Shown here: positions 52,240 to 59,604 of the stretch, one piece after another
Layout: every line of letters begins with the position of its first letter
Position numbering within the stretch: the stretch's first letter is position 1
Assembly: GCA_903884425.1 (NCBI GenBank)
Contig: CAISEP010000014.1
Location: 372,001 to 436,000 of the forward strand
Direction of reading: 5' to 3'
From: an uncultured Caulobacterales bacterium
Lineage (GTDB): Bacteria > Pseudomonadota > Alphaproteobacteria > Caulobacterales > Caulobacteraceae
DNA length: 64,000 nt
Notes under the pieces: model-generated
Told to the model about the DNA's origin: nothing
What the model saw: the letters and a program-made list of their open reading frames with translations, nothing else
Database searches by the model: none
Position numbers and translations under genes: made by a program

Positions 52240-53070
52240 TTAGACGGACTGATCGAGCCGGGAACGGATCGTCAGCCCGTCATAGGCCGGTTCCACACCC
52301 GGCGGCAGTTCACGGCACAGCGTCTCGTAGTCCATGTCGATGTGCAGATTGGTCAGAATGGCCCGGCGCGGCTTCAGAGCGGCGATCCACTGCAGGGCCA
52401 ACTCCAGGTGCGCATGGCTCGGATGCGGCGCATAGCGCAGCGCATCGACGATGAATACGTCGAGGCCCTCGAGCTGCGACAGGGACTCGCCCGGCAGGCC
52501 GACCACGTCCGACGAATAGGCCACGTCGCCGAAGCGATAGCCCACGGCGCGGACATCCCCATGGTCCTGGTCATAGGCCACGACCGGGATCGCGCCGGAC
52601 GGACCCGCAAGCCGGAACGCGGTGCCCAGCGGTGGCAGCGCCGTCAGGGTCGCGATCGGCGGATAGCCTTTCTCGCCCTCGAACACATAGCCGAACCGCC
52701 GCAGCAGCGTCTCGCCCGTCGCAGCGTCCGACTGGCACGGAATCCGCGACCGCTGGCGATAGGCAAAGGCCCGGATGTCGTCGATCCCGTGGGTCTGGTC
52801 CGCATGGTCGTGGCTGAACAGCACATGGTCGATCCGGGCCAGACCGCAGGCCACGGCCTGGGTGCGGAAATCCGGCGACAGGTCGACGAGCACCGTGGTC
52901 TGGGCCGCCGAGTCGGCCGCGGCCGCCGTAGCCAGCCGCACCGCCAGGCCGCAACGGGACCGCCGGTTGCGAGGCTCCCCCGGATCGCAGCGCCCCCAGT
53001 CGCCATCGGCCCGCGGCACGCCACCAGACGAGCCGGAACCCAGGATCGTGACGTCAAGAAATGCGCTCAT
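52240..53070 (-). CDS. MBL-fold metallo-hydrolase (PhnP-like)
   Basis: The 276 residues begin with ILGSGSSGGVPRADGDWG, typical of the tRNase Z/PhnP-like branch. The metal motif reads FSHDHADQTHGIDD, that is HxHxDQ rather than HxHxDH, so one expected ligand is Gln. A later His or Asp ligand pair is suggested by DQDHGDV and YSSDVVGLP. The C-terminal HPSHAHLELAL and LTNLHIDMDYETL supply further His. Phosphodiesterase activity is the family guess. ATG 53068-53070 overlaps the tatD stop by 4 bp. It is the last gene of the tmk-holB-tatD-MBL unit. The substrate is unknown. Confidence 0.87.
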   Translation of the reverse strand: MSAFLDVTILGSGSSGGVPRADGDWGRCDPGEPRNRRSRCGLAVRLATAAAADSAAQTTVLVDLSPDFRTQAVACGLARIDHVLFSHDHADQTHGIDDIRAFAYRQRSRIPCQSDAATGETLLRRFGYVFEGEKGYPPIATLTALPPLGTAFRLAGPSGAIPVVAYDQDHGDVRAVGYRFGDVAYSSDVVGLPGESLSQLEGLDVFIVDALRYAPHPSHAHLELALQWIAALKPRRAILTNLHIDMDYETLCRELPPGVEPAYDGLTIRSRLDQSV

Positions 53071-53846
53071 GGTCTTGGTATTGTTGAAAATAGTGAAAGG
53101 AATGCATCTTCCGTGCGCGCTTCGGCCTCCGCCAGGCTCCAGCCGCGAATCTCGGCCAACCGCGCCAGGATGTGCGGCAGGAAGGCGGGCTCGTTGCGCC
53201 GTCCACGCAGGGGCACCGGCGCCAGATAGGGGCAATCCGTCTCCACGATGATCCGGTCGGCCGGCATGTCCCGGATCACCGCCCTCACCTCTTCTGCCCC
53301 CTTGAAGGTGGCGATGCCGGAGACCGAGAACCAGGCCCCCAGCGCCGCCGCCCGGCGGGCCAGTTCCGGCCCGCTGGTGTAGCAGTGCATCAGGATGCGG
53401 AACGGCCCCTCGGCATGGGCGTCCTCCAGCATCCGGGCCGTGTCCTCGTCAGCCTCCCGCGTATGCAGGACAAGGGGCAAGCCGGTGGCCCGCGCCGCGG
53501 TGATCTGGGCGGCCAGCACCGCGCGCTGCACCTCCCTGGGGGACAGGTCGTAATGATAGTCCAGTCCCGCCTCGCCGATGCCGACCACCTTCGGCCGCGC
53601 CGCCAGATCAATCAAGGTTTTCGCGTCAAGATGCGGATTTTCCTTGGCTTCATGCGGGTGTGTTCCCACGGTGCACCAGATGTCCGCATGGGCCATGGCC
53701 AGGGCGTGCACCGCCTCGAAGCTGGAGACCCGGTCGCAGATCGTCACCATCAGGCCGATGCCGGCGGCACGGGCCCGGGCGATCACCTCCGCCTGGTCCT
53801 CGGCAAACTGCGGGGCGTGGAGATTGACGTGACTGTCGATCAGCAT
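53067..53846 (-). CDS. TatD-family metal-dependent hydrolase
   Basis: The 259-residue TIM-barrel hydrolase has ligands Glu92 in GIGEAGLDYHYD, His128 in LVLHTREADEDT, His154 in LMHCYTSGP and Asp204 in VETDCPYLAP. The first metal site is usually HxH at the start (DSHCHL); here it is DSHVNLH, so the second His is Asn8. His10 lies two residues on and could substitute, but this departs from E. coli TatD. Known relatives are DNases or 3'-exonucleases. ATG 53844-53846 follows the holB stop by 4 bp. In many Alphaproteobacteria metG sits between holB and tatD, and it is absent here. It overlaps the MBL gene by 4 bp. Confidence 0.9.
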   Translation of the reverse strand: MLIDSHVNLHAPQFAEDQAEVIARARAAGIGLMVTICDRVSSFEAVHALAMAHADIWCTVGTHPHEAKENPHLDAKTLIDLAARPKVVGIGEAGLDYHYDLSPREVQRAVLAAQITAARATGLPLVLHTREADEDTARMLEDAHAEGPFRILMHCYTSGPELARRAAALGAWFSVSGIATFKGAEEVRAVIRDMPADRIIVETDCPYLAPVPLRGRRNEPAFLPHILARLAEIRGWSLAEAEARTEDAFLSLFSTIPRP

Positions 53847-53850
53847 GGAC

Positions 53851-54906
53851 TCACCTGTCTGTGCCGACGGTGGCGTCGGCATTTGCGGACCCCAGGGGGA
53901 ACAGCCGCGCCGCGCTGCGCAGGTCGGCCAGCACCGACCAGAAGGCATCGGCGCGATCCAGGTTCAGCCCCTCCACCTCGTCCGGCAGGGCCTTCAGGCG
54001 CGACCAGACATCGGCCCAGTGCCGCCGCGCCGCCGGCGGGGGCGGAGAGGCCCCGCGCAGGATCGTGGAAATCCGGTCGCTGATCCGCTCGAGCAGCAGG
54101 CTGAAGCGTTCGGCCCCCTCCCCGCCGCGGAATCCCTCCGCCAGCCGGATCAGCTGGGCCTCGTCCCCGCCGGGCAGGGCGGCGAGCAACAGGTCCGCGG
54201 CGCGGTCCGCCTCTCCCGCTTCGCTGCCGGCCAGCTGCAGGGCCCGTCCCGGGCTTCCGCCGGACATGGCGGCGATCCCGGCCGCCGCGTCCGCGTCCAG
54301 GCCCAGCCGGTCGCGGACCAGCCGGGCCACCGCGTCCGCGGGCCAGGGCCGCACCGCCAGCCTGCGGCACCGGGACCGGATGGTCGGCAGCAGCCGGCCG
54401 GGGGAATGGGACACCAGCAGCAGCACCCCCCGCGGGGGCGGCTCCTCCAGGGTCTTCAGCAGGGCATTGGCGGCGTTGGTGTTCAGGTCGTCGACGGCGT
54501 CGATGATCGCCACCCGCCAGGGGGCGAGCGCCGGGGCCTTGGCGAAGAAGGCAGGCAGGCGACGGGCCTCGTCCACGGAAATGCCGCGGCGCAGCTTGCC
54601 CTCGACGTCGTAGCGATCCAGGAGGATGAAATCCGGATGGGAATGGGCCAGCACCAGCCGCGTGGCGGGGTCGTCCGCCCGGCTGGCCATTACCCCGCCC
54701 GCCGGGTCCGGCTGCGCGCCCAGCAGCCGCCGGGCGATCCGGTGGGCCAGCGCTGCCTTGCCCAGTCCCTCCGGCCCGGTAATCAGCCAGGCATGGTGCA
54801 GGCGACCCCGCTGCAGGGCCAGGTCGAAGGCCGCCGCCGCGGCGTCCAGTCCGCGCAGGTCCTGGCCGGTGAGGGCGCCATCCCGGTCGGGTCCCTCCTC
54901 GCTCAT
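53851..54906 (-). CDS. holB: DNA polymerase III delta-prime subunit
   Basis: This 351-residue subunit of the clamp-loader complex that places the beta sliding clamp on DNA is AAA+-like. The P-loop region reads ITGPEGLGKAALAHRIA (Ala-Ala where Thr-Thr or Ser-Thr is usual, fitting a subunit that does not hydrolyse ATP). Later motifs are VAIIDAVDDLNTNAANALLK and LEEPPPRGVLLLVSHSP, then the sensor region PTIRSRCRRLAVRPW (SRC motif kept). The Cys-rich zinc module of E. coli delta-prime is absent. ATG 54904-54906 overlaps the tmk stop by 4 bp. It sits in the tmk-holB-tatD-MBL operon. Confidence 0.92.
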   Translation of the reverse strand: MSEEGPDRDGALTGQDLRGLDAAAAAFDLALQRGRLHHAWLITGPEGLGKAALAHRIARRLLGAQPDPAGGVMASRADDPATRLVLAHSHPDFILLDRYDVEGKLRRGISVDEARRLPAFFAKAPALAPWRVAIIDAVDDLNTNAANALLKTLEEPPPRGVLLLVSHSPGRLLPTIRSRCRRLAVRPWPADAVARLVRDRLGLDADAAAGIAAMSGGSPGRALQLAGSEAGEADRAADLLLAALPGGDEAQLIRLAEGFRGGEGAERFSLLLERISDRISTILRGASPPPPAARRHWADVWSRLKALPDEVEGLNLDRADAFWSVLADLRSAARLFPLGSANADATVGTDR

Positions 54907-55535
54907 TCGCCGATCCCCAGCCGCGTGCGGACCGCGGTCCAGACGGCCGCCTCCACCGCGTCGGGATCGCGCGCCGCGTCGATCACGCAGACCCGCTCCG
55001 GCTCGGCCGCGGCGATGGCCAGAAAGCCGTCCCGCAGGCGCTGGTGAAAGGCGAGCCCCTTGCCCTCGAACCGGGCCTCGGCATCCCCCCGGGCGGCGGC
55101 GCGGGCCAGGCCTGCCTCCACCGGCAGATCGAGGAGCAGGGTCAGGTCCGGCTGCGTCGGGCCGATGACGCCGGCCTCCAGGGCCGCGATCAGGGCCGGA
55201 TCGGTCCCGCCGGCCGCCCCCTGATAGGCCCGGGTGGAATCGGAGAACCGGTCGCACAGGACCCACTGCCCCGCGGCCAGGGCCGGGCGGATGCGCCGGG
55301 TCAGATGATCCTCCCGGGCGGCGAACAGGATCAGGGTCTCGGCCAGGGGGGACCACCGGTCCGCCGCTCCGGTGACCAGCAGTCCGCGCAGGGCCTCGGC
55401 ACCCGGCGAACCGCCGGGTTCCCGGGTTTCCAGCGGGGCACCGACCCGGGGGCTCAGGCGCGCCGCCAGCCGCCGGATCTGGGTGGACTTGCCGGCCCCC
55501 TCCCCGCCCTCGATGGTGATGAAGCGACCGTTGGC
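54903..55535 (-). CDS. tmk: Thymidylate kinase
   Basis: This ~210-residue kinase phosphorylates dTMP to dTDP. The P-loop is FITIEGGEGAGKSTQIRRLA. The substrate motif is LETREPGGSPGAEALR, and the DRY-like motif is CDRFSDSTRAYQGAAGG. The LID-like region includes ARAAARGDAEARFEGKGLAF. All are family features. A GTG start at 55533-55535 (VANGRFITIEGG) with GGAG ~10 nt upstream gives the usual length; an ATG at 55593-55595 would add a charged 20-residue tail. It heads the four-gene minus-strand unit, coupled to holB. The window's upstream DNA has tRNA-Ser(UGA) on the other strand. Confidence 0.93.
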   Translation of the reverse strand, partial: ANGRFITIEGGEGAGKSTQIRRLAARLSPRVGAPLETREPGGSPGAEALRGLLVTGAADRWSPLAETLILFAAREDHLTRRIRPALAAGQWVLCDRFSDSTRAYQGAAGGTDPALIAALEAGVIGPTQPDLTLLLDLPVEAGLARAAARGDAEARFEGKGLAFHQRLRDGFLAIAAAEPERVCVIDAARDPDAVEAAVWTAVRTRLGIGE

Positions 55536-55691
55536 CACGTCCTGACTGCTCCTGTCCCGCGCGCCCTCCTTCCGACGGTTTTCGCCCCGGTGCAAGTCGC
55601 AAGCGACCCCGATCCGGCTCTGGACGCGCCGCGCCGCGGGGTTTATGCGGTCCCCTTCCCGGCGACCGGCTCCGGGGCCGGATCGCGGTCC

Positions 55692-55781
55692 GGATGGGTG
55701 GCCGAGTGGTTTAAGGCAGCGGTCTTGAAAACCGCCGTAGGTGGAAGCCTACCGTGGGTTCGAATCCCACCTCATCCGCCA
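55692..55781 (+). tRNA. tRNA-Ser (anticodon UGA)
   Basis: The 90-nt class II tRNA includes an encoded CCA. The acceptor GGATGGG pairs with CTCATCC (one G-T) and the discriminator is G. The anticodon arm GCGGT/ACCGC encloses CTTGAAA (anticodon TGA, reads UCN). A long variable arm (CGTAGGTGGAAGCCTACCG) and T-loop GGTTCGAATCC are present. Confidence 0.96.
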
Positions 55782-55824
55782 GCGGGCGGGCACCCGCGCA
55801 ACCCCATAGCCTGTTGCCCCTCGG

Positions 55825-56118
55825 CTAGACCTCCGGCCACTGGGCGCTCAGGCGGAGGTAGCGGGTGATCTTCGGGGTTTTGCCGCGGAATTCCACCACG
55901 CCGCCGCAGCCGATCCGGCGACAGCGGGCCTGGCGGTTCCAGAGCACGGTGTCCGGCCCGCGCAGGGCGACGATCACGTCCAGGTCCACCCGCATGGTCA
56001 GATGGCAGGCGCGGCAATAGGACAGGACCTCCCAGCCGGCCTTGCGCATCTGGCCGACGGTTTCCGCCGTGCGCCGCCACTCCTCCGCCGACCAGCGATC
56101 ATAGTTCCGGAAGCCCAT
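55825..56118 (-). CDS. Small hypothetical protein with zinc-ribbon-like cysteines
   Basis: The 97 residues open MGFRNYDRWSAEEWRRTAET, then VGQMRKAGWEVLSYCRACHL, RVDLDVIVALRGPDTVLWNR and QARCRRIGCGGVVEFRGKTP. Four cysteines form C35-x2-C38 and C66-x4-C71, a spacing that suits a zinc ribbon. I do not recognise a named family; a nucleic-acid-binding or regulatory adaptor is a guess. The ATG at 56116-56118 gives the whole predicted domain. It is transcribed leftward, convergent with tRNA-Ser(UGA), with the next minus-strand gene 70 bp upstream. Confidence 0.65.
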   Translation of the reverse strand: MGFRNYDRWSAEEWRRTAETVGQMRKAGWEVLSYCRACHLTMRVDLDVIVALRGPDTVLWNRQARCRRIGCGGVVEFRGKTPKITRYLRLSAQWPEV

Positions 56119-56188
56119 GTCGGGGTTATGTTCTTGTTATGTTCCGTCATCAAGTCCCCCTCCCGCCAGAGATGTGGATGGCGCGGGG

Positions 56189-56617
56189 TCAGGTCTGGCG
56201 TTGGATCCAGGCGGTGGCGGCGGCGAACAGCGCATCGGCGGCAGCAAGGTCCGTATGCACTGTGGCGATGAGGCGCGGGACCTGCGGCGCGACCCCGGTG
56301 AGGACCTGCAGACGCCCCGCCGGTCCCTCGATCCAGGGCAAAGCGAGGTCCTCCGGGCCCGAATCGGGCCGCACCTCGGCCCCAGCGGACTCCGCGACCA
56401 GCGACTTCAGCCCCTCGGCCAATCGAGCCGGCTGGCGGAGAGGGGCTGCCAGCGCCAGCAGCACCGTCCGGTCCGGTGGCACGCTGCCGCAGGCATGGTC
56501 GGACAGGGTGCCGAGGACCCGCAGGGCCACCCGGTCGAACCGCAGGCCGAGGCGGGAACCGGTGAGCCCGCCCGAATTCAGGATCTGGTCGAGAACTCCG
56601 TCCCCCGTGCCGCTCAT
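56189..56617 (-). CDS. Hypothetical protein (142 aa)
   Basis: About 142 residues from the ATG at 56615-56617 (MSGTGDGVLDQILNSGGLTG). Later parts read RLGLRFDRVALRVLGTLSDH and ACGSVPPDRTVLLALAAPLR, then LKSLVAESAGAEVRPDSG, RLQVLTGVAPQVPRLIATVH and TDLAAADALFAAATAWIQRQ. No signal peptide, membrane helix or catalytic motif is clear. A long open frame continues upstream but is Arg/Pro-rich and looks non-coding. The family is not recognised. It is divergent from the small membrane gene at 56757. Its reality rests mainly on typical codon use and frame length. Confidence 0.55.
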   Translation of the reverse strand: MSGTGDGVLDQILNSGGLTGSRLGLRFDRVALRVLGTLSDHACGSVPPDRTVLLALAAPLRQPARLAEGLKSLVAESAGAEVRPDSGPEDLALPWIEGPAGRLQVLTGVAPQVPRLIATVHTDLAAADALFAAATAWIQRQT

Positions 56618-56756
56618 CCGTCCGCCTCCCTCGCCGACCCTTGCCGCAGGCTTGCGCCTCCGCCGGCCCATGGCAAGCCCGCCGGGGCGGTCGAGCCCCC
56701 TTGTTCCCCCCGGACGGCTGGGCGATGCTGCAGGCCTCACACCGGGAGAGTCAGTC

Positions 56757-57005
56757 ATGGGCAAGCCGTGGTTCGGGCCGAAGCGGTACGGGATCGGGCT
56801 CGGTCCGACCTCCCCCGCCGGATGGATGGTGATGCTGGCCTATGTGGCGGCGATGGTCGGGGCGCTGCCCCTGGTCCGGGCCCTGGGCTGGCCGGACTGG
56901 GCCTTTGCCGTGATCCAGCTGGCCGCCGTCGTCCTGCTGGTCGTGCTGGTGATCCTCAAGCGCGATCCGCGTCCGCTGAAATGGCGCTGGGGTGATCGCC
57001 GATGA
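56757..57005 (+). CDS. Small two-helix membrane protein
   Basis: The 82 residues open MGKPWFGPKRYGIGLGPTSP. There are two hydrophobic helices (AGWMVMLAYVAAMVGALPLV and WAFAVIQLAAVVLLVVLVIL) and a basic end KRDPRPLKWRWGDRR. The FGPKRYGIG-x-G-P-x-S-x-x-G-W pattern recurs in short proteobacterial proteins of unknown function. ATG 56757 lies after GGGAGAG. Its stop overlaps the start of the alpha/beta-hydrolase gene by 4 bp, so the two are translationally coupled. Confidence 0.7.
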   Translation: MGKPWFGPKRYGIGLGPTSPAGWMVMLAYVAAMVGALPLVRALGWPDWAFAVIQLAAVVLLVVLVILKRDPRPLKWRWGDRR

Positions 57006-57970
57006 TCGCCTTCGACACGCTGGAACTGGCGGATGGGGTCCGCATCCGGGTGGCCTCCGAGGGAGAGGGGCCGCTCGTCCTGATGGTCCACGGGTTTCCG
57101 GAGAGCTGGTATTCCTGGCGCCACCAGATGGGGCCGGTCGCCGAGGCCGGGTTCCGGGCCGTGGCCATGGATGTGCGCGGCTATGGCGGCTCGTCCAAGC
57201 CCTTCGAGATCGAGGCCTATGACCTGGAGAGCCTGACCACGGACATCGTGCAGGTGATCGACCGGCTGAGCCCGGACGCGCCGGCGGTCCTGATCGGCCA
57301 CGACTGGGGCGCGCCCCAGGTCTGGAACACCGCGCTGGTCCATCCGGACCGGGTGCGGGCGGTGGCGGGGTTGTCGGTGCCCTATCTGGGGGTGCCCAAG
57401 GCCTCGTTCTCGACCCTGATCGAGGAGGTCTTCACCCGGCGGGGCAAGTTCTTCTACCAGCACTATTTCCAGAAATCCCCGCAGGCGGAGCAGGACCTGG
57501 AGGCCGACCCCCGGGATTTCCTGCGGCGCTTCTATTACGCCATCAGCGGCGACGCCCCGGACGGGACCTGGCCCAATGACAAGGGCGTGGATGCGACCCT
57601 GCTGGAGGGCCTGCCGGACCCGGACCCGTTTCCCGCCTGGCTGACCCCCGCCGACCTCGACTACTACACGGCGGAGTTCCAGCGCTCGGGGTTCCGCGGG
57701 CCCCTGAACCGCTATCGCAACCATGACCGGGACTTCCGCTGGCTGTCGCAGTTTGCCGGGCGTCGGATCGCCCAGCCCGCCCTCTATGTGGGGGGCGACC
57801 GGGACCTGGTCCTGTCCATGCTGGGGCGCGGCGACCTGGTGGCGATGATGCGGGCGGAAATGCCGGACCTCCGAGGGGCGCATCTGCTGCCCGGCTGCGG
57901 TCACTGGACCCAGCAGGAGCGACCGGAGGCGGTGAACGCCCTGCTCCTCGACTGGCTGGGCAGCCTCTGA
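57002..57970 (+). CDS. Alpha/beta hydrolase, epoxide-hydrolase-like
   Basis: The 322 residues begin with LELADGVRIRVASEGEGPLV, then the oxyanion loop HGFPESWYSWRHQM (HGxP). The nucleophile is Asp in GHDWGAPQVWNTA (the D-W-G-A form, as in soluble epoxide hydrolases and haloalkane dehalogenases). The cap domain spans ~135-230, with YYTAEFQRSGFRGPLNRYRN. The C-terminal His is in GCGHWTQQERPEAVNALL. Tyr residues of the cap (FYQHYFQ, FRGPLNRYRN) fit an epoxide hydrolase, which would open epoxides to diols. The substrate is not known. The gene overlaps the upstream small membrane protein by 4 bp. Confidence 0.9.
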   Translation: MIAFDTLELADGVRIRVASEGEGPLVLMVHGFPESWYSWRHQMGPVAEAGFRAVAMDVRGYGGSSKPFEIEAYDLESLTTDIVQVIDRLSPDAPAVLIGHDWGAPQVWNTALVHPDRVRAVAGLSVPYLGVPKASFSTLIEEVFTRRGKFFYQHYFQKSPQAEQDLEADPRDFLRRFYYAISGDAPDGTWPNDKGVDATLLEGLPDPDPFPAWLTPADLDYYTAEFQRSGFRGPLNRYRNHDRDFRWLSQFAGRRIAQPALYVGGDRDLVLSMLGRGDLVAMMRAEMPDLRGAHLLPGCGHWTQQERPEAVNALLLDWLGSL

Positions 57971-58065
57971 ACGGAAAGGCCGGGGTCCCGCCTGCCCGGC
58001 CTGTGGGCACTGTGTGATCCCAGTGCGCCGATCGCGACGAGGCGACCATTGTGCAGGCTTTCGCC

Positions 58066-58095
58066 TTGACAGGGGAAACCCGCCCTCCCGATAGT
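58066..58095 (+). promoter_or_regulatory. Candidate sigma-70-type promoter of the putrescine operon
   Basis: TTGACA (58066-58071, exact consensus) and GATAGT (58090-58095, 4 of 6) are separated by 18 bp, ~106 bp before the GTG of the glutamine-synthetase-family gene. A GTGATCAC palindrome at 58094-58101 overlaps the -10 end and could be an operator. No other good promoter was seen within the 230-bp gap. Confidence 0.5.
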
Positions 58096-58200
58096 GATCA
58101 CAGATTTGACGGGGACCCGTATGCGCGGCGCGACTGACCGGATATGGAGTGGCTGGCGCGACGAACGTCCGTCCGCGCCCCTGACAGCAAGGTCCGTCCC

Positions 58201-59604
58201 GTGACACACGACACGCCCATCGCCCGCGGCATGGCCGCCGATCCCGCCGAATGCCGGGCCTTCCTGCAGGACAACCCCGACATCCGCTATGTGGAGATCC
58301 TGTTCACGGGGATGAGCGGCGTGCCCCGGGGCAAGCGCCTGCGCCGGCACGAGCTGCAGGCCATCTATGACTATGGCCGCTTCCTGCCCGGCTCGGTGCA
58401 GGTGGTGGATATCACGGGTCAGGATGCCTATGACACGGGCCTCGTCTGGGAGAACGGCGATGCGGACATGCTGGCCCGCCCCGCCCCCGGCACGCTGGTT
58501 CGCGCCCCCTGGCTGGGGAACGACACGGCCCAGGTGCTGTGCTCCATGCACGAGCTGGACGGAACCCCCTCCGACCTCGACCCGCGGGCAGTGCTGCAGC
58601 GGGTGATCGACCGGTTCGCCGCCGACGGCATGACCCCGGTCACGGCCTGCGAGCTGGAATTCTACCTGGTGGACGCCCAGCGCACGGCCGACGGCGGGCT
58701 GCAGACGGCGCGGCACCGGGTCACCGGCGAGCGGGCGCGGCTGAACGGCGTCTATGGCCTGGACGAGATGGAGGAGATCGGCCCCTTCCTGCGGGACCTG
58801 TGGGAAACTGCCGACATCCAGGGCGTGCCCCTGGAAGGCGCTATTGCCGAATACGGCGTGGGGCAGGTGGAGCTGACCCTGAAGCACAAGCCCGATGCGC
58901 TCCGCGCCTGCGACGATGCGGTGATGTACAAGCGCCTGGCCAAGGGGGTGGCCCAGCGCCACGGCCTGACCGCCACCTTCATGGCCAAGCCCTTTGCCGA
59001 CCAGGCGGGCAGCGGCCTGCACCTGCATGTGAGCGTGGCGGATGGACAGGGCCCCAACATCTTCGCCAGCGAGGCCCCGGAGGGCGATCCCCGTCTGAAG
59101 CACGCCATCGGCGGGATGAAGGCGCTGCTGGGCCCGTGCATGGCGATCTTCGCCCCCAACGCCAATTCCTTCCGCCGGTTCCGGGCCAATTCCTACGCGC
59201 CGGTGGCCCCGACCTGGGGGATCAACAACCGCACGGTGTCCCTGCGCATTCCCGCAGGCCCCGCCTCCACCCGGCATGTGGAGCATCGGGTCGCCGGGGC
59301 CGACGCCAATCCCTATCTGGCGGTGGCGGCCCTGCTGGCGGGGGTGCATCACGGCCTGAAGAACCGCTGTGATCCCGGCGCGATGGTGACGGGGGACGGC
59401 TATGCCGCGGCGGCGAAGATGGACCTGCGCCTGCCGTCCAACTGGTTCGCCGCCATCGAGGCCTTCGAGCAGTCGGAGGTGATGAACGACTATCTGGGCG
59501 AGCGGTTCGTGAAAATGTTCTGCGCCCTGAAGCGCCAGGAACAGGACCGCTTCTTCGAAGTGGTCACCCGGCTCGACCTGGACTGGTACCTGCACAATGC
59601 CTGA
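58201..59604 (+). CDS. puuA: Gamma-glutamylputrescine synthetase-like (glutamine synthetase family)
   Basis: The 467 residues fit glutamine-synthetase-family enzymes that join glutamate to a polyamine. N-terminal part: YVEILFTGMSGVPRGKRLRR (beta-grasp, 29-48). Catalytic part: CELEFYLVDAQ (ExE), IAEYGVGQVELTLKH, GSGLHLHVSVADGQ and PNANSFRRFRANSYAPVAPTWG. The final piece RHVEHRVAGADANPYLAVAA completes the site. The FTGMSGVPRGKR opening and close linkage to potFHIG and a class III aminotransferase point to PuuA rather than GlnA. GTG 58201 has AAGG ~11 nt upstream. A TTGACA promoter lies 105-135 bp upstream. It overlaps the binding-protein gene by 8 bp. Confidence 0.88.
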   Translation: MTHDTPIARGMAADPAECRAFLQDNPDIRYVEILFTGMSGVPRGKRLRRHELQAIYDYGRFLPGSVQVVDITGQDAYDTGLVWENGDADMLARPAPGTLVRAPWLGNDTAQVLCSMHELDGTPSDLDPRAVLQRVIDRFAADGMTPVTACELEFYLVDAQRTADGGLQTARHRVTGERARLNGVYGLDEMEEIGPFLRDLWETADIQGVPLEGAIAEYGVGQVELTLKHKPDALRACDDAVMYKRLAKGVAQRHGLTATFMAKPFADQAGSGLHLHVSVADGQGPNIFASEAPEGDPRLKHAIGGMKALLGPCMAIFAPNANSFRRFRANSYAPVAPTWGINNRTVSLRIPAGPASTRHVEHRVAGADANPYLAVAALLAGVHHGLKNRCDPGAMVTGDGYAAAAKMDLRLPSNWFAAIEAFEQSEVMNDYLGERFVKMFCALKRQEQDRFFEVVTRLDLDWYLHNA

